Source: an uncultured Croceitalea sp. (GTDB lineage: Bacteria > Bacteroidota > Bacteroidia > Flavobacteriales > Flavobacteriaceae). From it: a DNA stretch of 64,000 nucleotides. The notes under the pieces were generated by a model that ran no database searches, was not told the DNA's origin, and worked only from the letters and a program-made list of their open reading frames with translations. The DNA lies in contig CANNDD010000002.1 of assembly GCA_947503285.1 (NCBI GenBank), positions 682,001 through 746,000 on the forward strand. The letters run 5' to 3'. Shown here piece by piece: positions 42,695 through 49,448 of the stretch (the stretch's first letter is position 1; every line of letters begins with the position of its first letter). The position numbers were made by a program, and so were the translations under genes.

Positions 42695-43006
42695 TCACAC
42701 GTCAATTGAGATAGTAACCTTTCCTCCAAGTCCCTTTTCCACGATTTCATACAACGTTTTTAACGTGAGATTACTCCCGTTATTTTCAACTCTTGAAATG
42801 TAAGTTCGTTTTTTGTCTACAAGTTCGCCAAGCTGCTCTTGAGTCAAGTTTTTTTCCTCCCGAGCGTTGCGAAGAAGCAGACCGATTTTAAAGGATTCAA
42901 AATCTCTTTCCAGTCCATCTCTGCGCTCCGTTCCTTTTTTTCCGTAAACGGTGTCCTTGATGTCTTTCCAGCTTTTAGTGTCCATCTTATCTTTTTTTGT
43001 CTTCAT
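42695..43006 (-). CDS. higA: HigA-type antitoxin (XRE family HTH)
   Basis: A 103-residue antitoxin. A charged N-terminal tail is followed by an XRE helix-turn-helix: 'GLLLRNAREEKNLTQEQLGE' then 'LVDKKRTYISRVENNGSNLT' and 'LKTLYEIVEKGLGGKV' (about 42-98). In HigBA pairs the antitoxin gene comes second, as here, and binds a palindrome in the promoter. Its start overlaps the toxin gene end by 20 bp. It neutralises the toxin and represses the operon (family knowledge). Confidence 0.88.
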   Translation of the reverse strand: MKTKKDKMDTKSWKDIKDTVYGKKGTERRDGLERDFESFKIGLLLRNAREEKNLTQEQLGELVDKKRTYISRVENNGSNLTLKTLYEIVEKGLGGKVTISIDV

Positions 43007-43280
43007 AGTATGAATTCATTAGTCCGACCGCTTTGTCGATTTCTTTTTTAGGCGTCTTTTGCGTTTTCTTGGCAAATCCATTTAGCAGGATTACCAATTT
43101 GCCTTTGTCGAAAAAACAGAATACTCTCCAAATGTTTGAGCCCAATTTTATACGAGCCTCATAAAGTCCTTTTGTTCCAACAATTGCTTTAATATAGGTT
43201 GAGGGAACCCTTTCATATGTTTCGATGACCTTGAATATCTTGTCTTGAACCTTTTTCGGCTGTTTAAGCAAGAATTCCAC
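42987..43280 (-). CDS. higB: HigB-type toxin (RelE/ParE-like, phage Gp49-like)
   Basis: A 97-residue RelE-superfamily toxin. The core 'KAIVGTKGLYEARIKLGSNI' then 'WRVFCFFDKGKLVILLNGFA' and 'KKTQKTPKKEIDKAVGLMNS' (about residues 33-92) is the Gp49/HigB fold; the conserved Arg in WRVF and Lys in 'KKTQKTPK' are the presumed ribosome-dependent mRNA-cleavage residues. Toxin-first order is typical of HigBA. It has its own promoter and operator, unlike most cassettes here. TA cassettes are known to stabilise large integrons. Confidence 0.88.
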   Translation of the reverse strand: MEFLLKQPKKVQDKIFKVIETYERVPSTYIKAIVGTKGLYEARIKLGSNIWRVFCFFDKGKLVILLNGFAKKTQKTPKKEIDKAVGLMNSYYEDKKR

Positions 43281-43326
43281 GAAATAGTTTTTGTATTGGA
43301 TTACCTCCCTAACTTTCTACATTACT

Positions 43327-43356
43327 CAAATGTAACTTAAAAGTTACTATTTTCAA
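43327..43356 (-). promoter_or_regulatory. Promoter and HigA operator of the higBA cassette
   Basis: Read on the minus strand, TTG (43356-43354), 19-bp spacer, then TACATTTG (43334-43327) matches the Bacteroidota consensus perfectly. A 16-bp palindrome with arms GTAACTT and AAGTTAC and centre AA (43332-43347) lies between the -33 and -7 elements, where HigA binding would block the polymerase. Confidence 0.75.
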
Positions 43357-43405
43357 AACAATAACGGCGAATGTAGATAAAATGTTGTGGCTAGGGCAGT
43401 AAGTT

Positions 43406-43534
43406 TTACAACGGTTTTGTGTATGGCTCGTTGCGGAAAATCATAGCTGATTTTCCGCCGTAACCGAAAGATTGCAAATTGCAATGAATTCCAATTAGGA
43501 ATTCAGCCGCAATGAGCTATACACGTTGTTGTAG
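43406..43534 (-). repeat. attC-like site, 129 bp
   Basis: Core 7-mers TTACAAC (43406) and GTTGTAG (43528). Arms GTGTATGGCTCGTTGCGG and CCGCAATGAGCTATACAC pair almost perfectly. Internal hairpins include GGAAAATC / GATTTTCC and GAATTCC / GGAATTC. It closes the 43539-44108 cassette. Confidence 0.85.
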
Positions 43535-43538
43535 CACG

Positions 43539-44108
43539 TTATTTTATTCGGTTTTTTATTTCGTTTAATAATTTATTCTGTTCGAGATTTTTTTCAAATT
43601 CCGCTTCTTGGTCAAATACATTGTCCTTTCCAAAAAAGAGCTGACTCTCGTGATAATAAAATAATGCCCAATTCAGACTTCCGTCAAAGATTACTAAATC
43701 AGTTGCGAAAAACATTCCTTTCCAATATTTAATAACCATTTTCCAAGTCAGCATAATTGCCTGTCCAGAATTATCAGAATCCACGAAAACATATTTGTCG
43801 AATGGAATTCCGAGATTATAGAGCCATTTTTTAATTTCCGAATCACAGTCCATTGTAATTTGAAACTTCTTTTCGGTTTTGAAATATCTTTTCGTAAATG
43901 GACTCCAATCAGTTCCAGTTGAGTAAGCTAACATTTTAGAAGAATTCAGATATTCTTTTACAATTTCAGTTCCTTTTTTATTCAGAAAATGAATTTGGTC
44001 TTTATGTTCTTCAGAAATTTTTTCGGCTTCTTCAGGCGACCAAAGAAAAGACCAACTTTTTGGAAAGTTTGTTTTATATTCCACTAAATCTTCTTCTAAA
44101 ACGTTCAT
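43539..44108 (-). CDS. Uncharacterised protein, cassette gene
   Basis: A 189-residue protein with no signal peptide. Charged and aromatic-rich throughout: 'WSFLWSPEEAEKISEEHKDQ' (about 18-37), 'YLNSSKMLAYSTGTDWSPFT' and 'SLNWALFYYHESQLFFGKDN'. The C-terminus is helical and polar (about 168-189). No family recognised. It starts 12 nt after the next attC core and ends 5 bp before its own site, so it carries no promoter of its own. Confidence 0.7.
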   Translation of the reverse strand: MNVLEEDLVEYKTNFPKSWSFLWSPEEAEKISEEHKDQIHFLNKKGTEIVKEYLNSSKMLAYSTGTDWSPFTKRYFKTEKKFQITMDCDSEIKKWLYNLGIPFDKYVFVDSDNSGQAIMLTWKMVIKYWKGMFFATDLVIFDGSLNWALFYYHESQLFFGKDNVFDQEAEFEKNLEQNKLLNEIKNRIK

Positions 44109-44120
44109 TTTTTTAATGTG

Positions 44121-44254
44121 CTACAACGGTTGGGCTATGATTAGTTGCGGAAATGTCCGTTAGGACGTTTCCAGCGAAGTTTGAAGTTACTAATTATTGC
44201 GAAAGATTTTCCGTGAGGAAAATCCGGAGCAATTAATTATAGGTATTGTTACAA
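44121..44254 (-). repeat. attC-like site, 134 bp
   Basis: Core 7-mers CTACAAC (44121) and GTTACAA (44248). Arms GGGCTATGATTAGTTGCGG and GAGCAATTAATTATAGG pair imperfectly. Internal hairpins GAAATGTCC / GGACGTTTC and GATTTTCC / GGAAAATC are present. The 44249-44800 gene's TAA lies inside the right core. Confidence 0.85.
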
Positions 44255-44800
44255 CACGTTTTTTATTCCGCTAAATATTTCATTCAGATCAATTTTCCGT
44301 TTTTCAATTCCGTCCATTTGTTCAATCTTTTTTCCGAATAGTTTTTTCCAAAATCCTCTGCCTGTAAAGTCATAATTACTATGAAATTCCGTGTCCATTA
44401 GCCAAACTGAAGATTTAAGTATTTTTTGATTCAAAACATATTGGATTTCCTCGCCTTCAAGTCCAGAGTCCAGAATGTCACTTATTTCTTTTTTATTTTT
44501 TTCCGTGAATTCTAGCCCAGGATCTCCAAAATTCTTTGTTTCATGGAAATCATATTTTTCAAAGTATTCCCCTTCAACTAATTTATTATAGCCTGGAATT
44601 AAGGGATTAAATATTTGCAGATAAATTAGGCGGTTATTTTTTAAAAATCCAACTCGAATTTCAGTTTGAGAATTTTTGTCCAACGTTTTATAAACTTTGG
44701 ATTCCGTATCAGCTTTTAAGTCCGTAATCGGCTCCTCAAATAATTCGCTACCAATCAAAGTCTGATTTATATACTCTTTCCAGTCCTTAAAATCGGTCAT
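44249..44800 (-). CDS. Uncharacterised protein, cassette gene
   Basis: A 183-residue cytoplasmic protein, acidic in its N-terminal half: 'DFKDWKEYINQTLIGSELFE' (residues 3-22), 'YLQIFNPLIPGYNKLVEGEY' and a central 'KNKKEISDILDSGLEGEEIQ'. No motif suggests catalysis. The stop codon TAA is part of the attC core, as in many classical integron cassettes, and the ATG is 20-odd nt after the previous junction. Family not recognised. Confidence 0.7.
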   Translation of the reverse strand: MTDFKDWKEYINQTLIGSELFEEPITDLKADTESKVYKTLDKNSQTEIRVGFLKNNRLIYLQIFNPLIPGYNKLVEGEYFEKYDFHETKNFGDPGLEFTEKNKKEISDILDSGLEGEEIQYVLNQKILKSSVWLMDTEFHSNYDFTGRGFWKKLFGKKIEQMDGIEKRKIDLNEIFSGIKNVL

Positions 44801-44823
44801 TTTCTATTGTCTACTAAAATGTG

Positions 44824-44955
44824 TTGTAACGGTAACGTATAAGAATAGTAGCGGATTTTATGCACTTACTTCTTGGTTTGTTACTGTCGTTAGATTTATA
44901 AATTTCATTTTCGTTTTAGCGATTAAACCACTATTATTTTTATACAATGTTAGGT
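44824..44955 (-). repeat. attC-like site, 132 bp
   Basis: Core 7-mers TTGTAAC (44824) and GTTAGGT (44949). The arms ACGTATAAGAATAGTAGCG and GCGATTAAACCACTATTATT pair weakly, with AT-rich internal stems. It closes the 44968-45759 cassette. Confidence 0.65.
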
Positions 44956-44967
44956 ACTGCTTTTTCA

Positions 44968-45759
44968 TTATTTCTCCCAAATTTTTCGCACAAGTTTTAA
45001 AATCGAAAGTTTAGAAACATCCAATTTCACTTTTCCTGGTTCAGTATTTATTTGTTCAGTTGGTTCTACCTTATCAGAATTTTCTCTTTCCGCCATTTCA
45101 ACTTCCCATAATTCATCTTCGTCAGGTGGTTGAACTAAATCCGTTCCACCTTTATGAGGAATTTGTACATAATTTTTTAGTGGTTTTGGCAAATTCTGTT
45201 CACACTCTTTTGAGCAAAGATTTGCAAGCATTGGTATTGTGTCAGTTCCAACGTGTGCAGTAATCCACATTTGATTGGTTGTTTCGTATGTCAATTCCTT
45301 TTCGCAGACACTACATTTTAAATTGTCTCCAAAGTATCGTACAGGATTGTGGTCAAGTCTTGGAAATCCCATTTGGTTTTTATAATTTCCATAAAGTGCT
45401 CTTGTACTAATTCGGCTGTCTTTTAGTTTTTTGCATTTGTAAATCTCAAATGGAAACCAATGCAAATCGTAGGAAGTATAAGGGTCAAAATATTCAAGTG
45501 ATTCCATTTGTCCGATTTCGGGTGGAATTCTCTTTAGATTGCTCCCATAAAGTCCAATTTTCTTTACTTTATTAAGTTTTCCGATTGACTCGGGAAGAGT
45601 GAAAATTTGAGCAAACAATTCGTCTCCAAGCGCTTCTCTTGGAACAAACTCATCGGTTCCGTTTTGAGCAACTTGGTCAATATATTCACATAGCTTTTTC
45701 CAAGCAACAGAACTTCTGTCTTGAACGTTATTCGGTATTTTGGAAATTCTATTGTTCAT
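44968..45759 (-). CDS. Leucine-rich-repeat protein with a Cys pair domain, cassette gene
   Basis: A 263-residue protein. Residues about 52-125 hold two to three leucine-rich repeats: 'LPESIGKLNKVKKIGLYGSN' and 'LKRIPPEIGQMESLEYFDPY', plus 'WFPFEIYKCKKLKDSRISTR'. A CxxC...CxxxC set follows ('LKCSVCEKELTYETTNQMWI' and 'NLCSKECEQNLP', about 148-190), likely zinc-binding. The C-terminal tail is acidic and low-complexity. No signal peptide. The combination is unusual for a cassette. Target unknown. Confidence 0.75.
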   Translation of the reverse strand: MNNRISKIPNNVQDRSSVAWKKLCEYIDQVAQNGTDEFVPREALGDELFAQIFTLPESIGKLNKVKKIGLYGSNLKRIPPEIGQMESLEYFDPYTSYDLHWFPFEIYKCKKLKDSRISTRALYGNYKNQMGFPRLDHNPVRYFGDNLKCSVCEKELTYETTNQMWITAHVGTDTIPMLANLCSKECEQNLPKPLKNYVQIPHKGGTDLVQPPDEDELWEVEMAERENSDKVEPTEQINTEPGKVKLDVSKLSILKLVRKIWEK

Positions 45760-45776
45760 CGTTTGGTTTAGCTTGT

Positions 45777-45909
45777 GCCTAACGGTCTCGTATAACCTTC
45801 AGTTACGGGTTAATGTGCGTTAATTTTCGGTTAAGAACTGGCGTTAGCAATTCCGAGTGGATTCGGACGTAGTCGAATCCGCCGTAATTGCGGTTATACA
45901 TTGTTGTAA
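45777..45909 (-). repeat. attC-like site, 133 bp
   Basis: Core 7-mers GCCTAAC (45777; exact RYYYAAC) and GTTGTAA (45903). Nearly the same sequence as the site at 47275: TCTCGTATAACC, AGTTACGGGTTAAT, GTTAGCAATTCCGAGTGG are shared. It closes the 2OG-oxygenase cassette (45918-46466). Confidence 0.9.
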
Positions 45910-45917
45910 GCAGTTTT

Positions 45918-46466
45918 TTATTCCTCAAACCTATACATTATATCAGTCCTCAAAATATATTTTTCGCCCGATTCCAATTTCGTTCCCTCGTGTTCCAAAT
46001 CGTGAAAGAATATCAAACAACTACCTTTTTTTGGTGTTATTTTTAAATTCCCGAAAGTTGTTTCTCCACCAACAAAATTGTCATTCAGATAAATCATAAA
46101 CGTGTAGTAGCTCGATTCAAATTCATTCCGAATGTAACTTTGGTCGCGATGCTTTTTGAACTCCTGATTCGGTTCATATTTGTAAAATCGGAACATTTCA
46201 TTTAGTCCAATGGCTTTAGTTTTTCCGAGTTTCGGGTTCACGAATTTTTTTATGTCGCTCCAGATATTTTCGGCAAGTTCAAAGTCGGTAAAAAGTATTC
46301 GTTGATTATTTCTTACGCTTTTAACCACCTTTTGTCCGCTTTCAGTTTGAACCATTGCTGGCTCATATCCAATTAGTTCACTTTTAGAAATGAATTCATC
46401 ACACTTAATTGGTGCCCAAAAATTTTCAACTTCTGAAATATGTTCCGTATGCTTAATTAAGTTCAT
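45918..46466 (-). CDS. 2OG-Fe(II) oxygenase, prolyl-4-hydroxylase-like, cassette gene
   Basis: A 182-residue double-stranded beta-helix oxygenase. The iron triad and 2-oxoglutarate residues are visible: HxD in 'FKKHRDQSYIRNEFESSYYT' (about residues 98-117), distal His and basic residue in 'LIFFHDLEHEGTKLESGEKY' then 'ILRTDIMYRF' (about 151-180). The central 'YTFMIYLNDNFVGGETTFG' is the typical core strand. The family uses iron, O2 and 2-oxoglutarate to hydroxylate a substrate, here unknown. It starts 12 nt after the attC junction. Confidence 0.88.
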   Translation of the reverse strand: MNLIKHTEHISEVENFWAPIKCDEFISKSELIGYEPAMVQTESGQKVVKSVRNNQRILFTDFELAENIWSDIKKFVNPKLGKTKAIGLNEMFRFYKYEPNQEFKKHRDQSYIRNEFESSYYTFMIYLNDNFVGGETTFGNLKITPKKGSCLIFFHDLEHEGTKLESGEKYILRTDIMYRFEE

Positions 46467-46478
46467 TTATCAAATTGC

Positions 46479-46613
46479 TTACAACGGTCTCGTGTATGGC
46501 TTCGTTGCGGAAAATGTCCAATGGACTTTTCCGCCGTAGCCTCAAGTTAGCGAATCAGGCTGAAATTTCCATTTGGAAATTCCGACCGCAATGAGCTATA
46601 CACAATGTTATGT
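46479..46613 (-). repeat. attC-like site, 135 bp
   Basis: Core 7-mers TTACAAC (46479) and GTTATGT (46607). Arms CGTGTATGGCTTCGTTGCGG and CCGCAATGAGCTATACAC pair well, with the GGAAAATGTCC / GGACTTTTCC and GAAATTTCC / GGAAATTCC hairpins inside. The stop codon of the 46608-47255 gene is in the right core. Confidence 0.9.
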
Positions 46614-47255
46614 GCTGTACTTTTTATGCTCGTGAATTTCAATACTTGTAGTTTTTCCTTTAGCCTCATATGTCACTTTTTTTATATTCCCCTCGCTATC
46701 TCTTTCGAATTTGCTATTGCTGATATAAGTACTTCGGTCTCGACTAAATACTAGTGATTTCACTAAGACCCTAAGATTGTTTTCGTCAAATTCCACCTCA
46801 GTTTGCAACAATTCTGGTTTTTCTTTTATCCGCCATACTTTGGTGGTATTTCCGTTTTCGTCATATTCGTATCTAAAGATTCCGTTATCACTAAATTCCT
46901 TTAAAGGTTCTTTTTTCCCTGAGAGGTCATATTCTTGGTCAATTCGTTCTATTTCTTTCTCTCGTTTGTCCAATGAGATTAATATTCTGGTTTTTGGACT
47001 GGGGTGTTCAAATTTGTAATGAGTCTTTATTTTTCCATTAGGGAAATATCTTTTCGATTCCACTAACCGACCTTCACGGTCATAAGAATTCCAGTCCCAG
47101 AGCCTCTTTTTATTCGGATTTTCAAGGTCCACTTGATATATACAGGTTTCTTTGATTTTATTATTCTTTCTAACGTCCGCTAACTTTTTCCAGATGCTTT
47201 GGGAAAATCCCGAACAAGAGATTAAAAGTGTGGTAAGCAAAATAACTTTTTTCAT
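46608..47255 (-). CDS. Secreted protein with YD-like repeats, cassette gene
   Basis: A 215-residue exported protein (signal 'MKKVILLTTLLISCSGFSQS'). The body has recurring turn-strand units of the toxin_15/YD-like kind: 'NSYDREGRLVESKRYFPNGK', 'YKFEHPSPKTRILISLDKRE', 'YEYDENGNTTKVWRIKEKPE' and 'FERDSEGNIKKVTYEAKGKT'. Such short MORN/YD-like strings occur in many Bacteroidota secreted proteins with unknown roles. The stop TAA overlaps the attC core. Confidence 0.75.
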   Translation of the reverse strand: MKKVILLTTLLISCSGFSQSIWKKLADVRKNNKIKETCIYQVDLENPNKKRLWDWNSYDREGRLVESKRYFPNGKIKTHYKFEHPSPKTRILISLDKREKEIERIDQEYDLSGKKEPLKEFSDNGIFRYEYDENGNTTKVWRIKEKPELLQTEVEFDENNLRVLVKSLVFSRDRSTYISNSKFERDSEGNIKKVTYEAKGKTTSIEIHEHKKYST

Positions 47256-47274
47256 TTCGATTTATAGGTATTGC

Positions 47275-47407
47275 ACATAACGGTCTCGTATAACCGTCAG
47301 TTACGGGTTAATATGTGTTAATTTTCGGTTTAGCTCAGACGTTAGCAATTCCGAGTGGTTTCGCTAGCGGTCGAATCCGCCGTAGTTGCGGTTATACATT
47401 GTTAGCT
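47275..47407 (-). repeat. attC-like site, 133 bp
   Basis: Core 7-mers ACATAAC (47275) and GTTAGCT (47401). Close copy of the 45777 site. It closes the two-gene cassette of the quinol-monooxygenase-like and DUF6157 genes. Confidence 0.9.
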
Positions 47408-47416
47408 GCTGGCTTT

Positions 47417-47842
47417 TTATTCTATTCCAGTTCCACCGAGTATATTCCATTCTTGTCCTTTTTCTGGGCTTCCATTTAGAATAGGAATTGCTTTTCCAAT
47501 TAGTTCTCTTACTCCAGGAACATTTAATGAATTATCGTGGTCAACTTTACTGTCCCAAATTTCAGTAATCCAAATTTCGTCAGGATTATTTTTGTCAACG
47601 CCAACAACATAGAGATGACAACCCTTTGCAGATTTCATTAATGAAGCAGCATCGAGCAGAATTTTAGCCAGTTCATTGCCTTTTCCATCTTGAGCTACAA
47701 GTTTTCCGTGCAATGCATATTTAATCGAGTTATCCATTTTCTCGATAGTTGGTTCAGTTTGCTTTTGTGATTCTTGTGCATTGACTTTTAAAAAGCAAGA
47801 AAAAGCGAGACAGAATATTAAGACTATGGCTTCTTTTTTCAT
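47417..47842 (-). CDS. Exported putative quinol monooxygenase (ABM domain), cassette gene
   Basis: A 141-residue protein with a signal peptide (to about residue 22, ending VNAQ) and an antibiotic-biosynthesis-monooxygenase (ABM) ferredoxin-like fold: 'YALHGKLVAQDGKGNELAKI' (about 42-61), 'GCHLYVVGVDKNNPDEIWIT' (about 74-93) and 'EIWDSKVDHDNSLNVPGVRE' (about 94-113, SxxxHxxS with His). The family oxidises small aromatics without cofactor or has unknown tasks. The upstream gene of the same cassette (DUF6157) ends 20 bp before it. Confidence 0.88.
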   Translation of the reverse strand: MKKEAIVLIFCLAFSCFLKVNAQESQKQTEPTIEKMDNSIKYALHGKLVAQDGKGNELAKILLDAASLMKSAKGCHLYVVGVDKNNPDEIWITEIWDSKVDHDNSLNVPGVRELIGKAIPILNGSPEKGQEWNILGGTGIE

Positions 47843-47862
47843 TCCAATGTTTTTTTGGTTAA

Positions 47863-48276
47863 TTATTTCTTTGACCTCATAGCCTTTACGACTTTTAAGT
47901 CCTTTCGTTTTGTGAATTTCTCATATTCTTCTGATTCCATAGGGAACATAGCTACCTTTCCTCCAGCGTCTGAATGAATTCCATAACCATATTTCTTAGT
48001 TAATGGTGATGCTCTGAAACAGGGTTTTCCTTTTGAAAAGAAATTTTCACGTTCTGTCGTCATATCTTGTTCAATCAAGTCGTTTCTTATTGCAAAAACC
48101 TTAAAGAAAACATCATCAGAGGTATATTTGTAAGGATTGTTTTTTAATATATCGAACTGATAATTTGCTATTGACTTTTTTCCATTTCTTTCAGGTGGTT
48201 CAGTTCCTTTATCTACAGGACAATCTGGTGCAACTTCAATAAAAGTGTTTATATAATTTGTCGTATGTTCTTTCAT
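47863..48276 (-). CDS. DUF6157-family protein, cassette gene
   Basis: A 137-residue protein. The N-terminal 'TNYINTFIEVAPDCPVDKGT' (residues 6-25) and the central 'FDILKNNPYKYTSDDVFFKV' then 'RENFFSKGKPCFRASPLTKK' and 'YGYGIHSDAGGKVAMFPMES' are the pattern I know as DUF6157, widespread in soil and marine bacteria without known function. No signal peptide. It heads the two-gene cassette with the quinol-monooxygenase-like gene. Confidence 0.88.
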   Translation of the reverse strand: MKEHTTNYINTFIEVAPDCPVDKGTEPPERNGKKSIANYQFDILKNNPYKYTSDDVFFKVFAIRNDLIEQDMTTERENFFSKGKPCFRASPLTKKYGYGIHSDAGGKVAMFPMESEEYEKFTKRKDLKVVKAMRSKK

Positions 48277-48297
48277 TCGGTATGTTTTTCAGCTTGC

Positions 48298-48365
48298 AGC
48301 TGACGTTTCTTGTATGGTGCGTTTGCATCCCGCAGGGTGCATATGCATTATACAAATTGTTGTAG
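48298..48365 (-). repeat. Short attC-like site, 68 bp
   Basis: Core 7-mers AGCTGAC (48298; AAC replaced by GAC) and GTTGTAG (48359). The arms TTGTATGGTGCGTTTGCA and TGCATATGCATTATACAA pair well around CCCGCAGGG. It is half the length of the other sites but keeps the fold. Confidence 0.75.
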
Positions 48366-48372
48366 GCAGTTT

Positions 48373-48852
48373 TTATTCAATATTTTCTTTTTCAATTATC
48401 AGGTCAACAAAATCAGCATCTCTTAGAAGTCCAATAATAAATTCAAAATCTTCCATTCCGAAAATTTTTTCAAGTGTTTTGGTCCCGATAATTTCAATTA
48501 TACAATCTCCTGGAAAACCCGGACCTTCTGCTGTAATCGCATCATTAAATGCGTCAAGATTTTTTCCGAAATATTTCGCAGATTCAGATTCAATTTCCGC
48601 AACATATCTGTTCCAAAAGTCCTCTTTAGTTTTACAAAATTCCCCATTTATGAAAATCTTTCTTAGATGTCTAATTTTTCCATTCTCATCCTCGATGATG
48701 CTAACAAACGTATCTCTTCCATAAGCCATTTTGTCTAATACTTTGGAATAACCATAATTTAACCACCTTTTGTAAATCAATTTGTCATTGAAATACAAGT
48801 AAAGTTCATTATCATCTTTTATTTCCTTTCGTATTACCAAAATTTCCACCAT
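48373..48852 (-). CDS. Barstar-family (barnase-inhibitor-like) protein, cassette gene
   Basis: A 159-residue protein. The C-terminal half has the barstar pattern: 'INGEFCKTKEDFWNRYVAEI' (about 68-87), 'SAKYFGKNLDAFNDAITAEG' (YFGKNLDAFND, the classical YGxNLDALWD helix, about 92-111) and 'DCIIEIIGTKTLEKIFG' (strand). The N-terminal ~65 residues are a separate part, 'LYLYFNDKLIYKRWLNYGYS'. Barstar inhibits secreted RNases, and many relatives act as immunity proteins. Its start overlaps the upstream gene in the same cassette by 19 bp, so the two are co-translated. Confidence 0.8.
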   Translation of the reverse strand: MVEILVIRKEIKDDNELYLYFNDKLIYKRWLNYGYSKVLDKMAYGRDTFVSIIEDENGKIRHLRKIFINGEFCKTKEDFWNRYVAEIESESAKYFGKNLDAFNDAITAEGPGFPGDCIIEIIGTKTLEKIFGMEDFEFIIGLLRDADFVDLIIEKENIE

Positions 48853-49229
48853 TTATTTTTGTCGTCAGAAACAATTTCAATTTCAGGTTTATTTAGCCAT
48901 TCAATTTCATTTCCAACTTCTCCTTCTTCTATTTCTCCAACTTTAAATTCTAAAATTTCCGTTGCTACTTTTTTAATTTCGGATTTCCATTCAGTCCATT
49001 CGTTCAGTTCCATTTTAGCTACAAAGTGAAGTCCGCTAGGTTCTACTGAGGCATATATTGATTTTTCATTTTCATTGTAGCTAAACCAATAAGGGATTCC
49101 ATTTTCTCCTTTTCCTTCTTGTCCAAATCCAATCCAACCGTTCATTTTTTCATAAACCAAAGGTATTTTATCCCAAATCTCTTTAGGTAAATCATATCTT
49201 ATGTTCAAATTGCATTCGTGAAGTTCCAT
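48834..49229 (-). CDS. Uncharacterised protein coupled to the barstar gene, cassette gene
   Basis: About 131 residues from the ATG at 49229 (an in-frame TTG three codons earlier is less likely). 'IPLVYEKMNGWIGFGQEGKG' and 'IYASVEPSGLHFVAKMELNE' are strand-turn segments, and the C-terminus 'DDKNKWWKFW' is strongly aromatic. No toxin residue set (no His/Arg/Glu RNase triad) is visible, so it is not an obvious barnase. The 19-bp overlap with the barstar-family gene suggests a joint function. Family not recognised. Confidence 0.7.
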   Translation of the reverse strand: MELHECNLNIRYDLPKEIWDKIPLVYEKMNGWIGFGQEGKGENGIPYWFSYNENEKSIYASVEPSGLHFVAKMELNEWTEWKSEIKKVATEILEFKVGEIEEGEVGNEIEWLNKPEIEIVSDDKNKWWKFW

Positions 49230-49243
49230 TTTTGTCAAATTAC

Positions 49244-49441
49244 CTACAACGGTTCGGCTATGGCAAGTAGGGCAGGCAAGGAAACTTTTCGTTTCCGTCT
49301 GGTCTGCGAGCCAGAGCTTTTTGTTTTGTAATTATCTTTTCTTTTTTAATTGCCAAATACAAAAGATTTGGCGGACTTTGTAAATGAGCGCAGCCTTTAA
49401 ATTAAACACTTTTGCCCTATTTGCTATAGGTATTGTTGCCA
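49244..49441 (-). repeat. attC-like site, long type (198 bp)
   Basis: Core 7-mers CTACAAC (49244) and GTTGCCA (49435). Internal hairpins GAAACTTTTCGTTTC and GCCAAATACAAAAGATTTGGC are present. Same layout as the sites at 36235 and 42485. It closes the DUF4145 cassette. Confidence 0.75.
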
Positions 49442-49448
49442 TCAGTTT

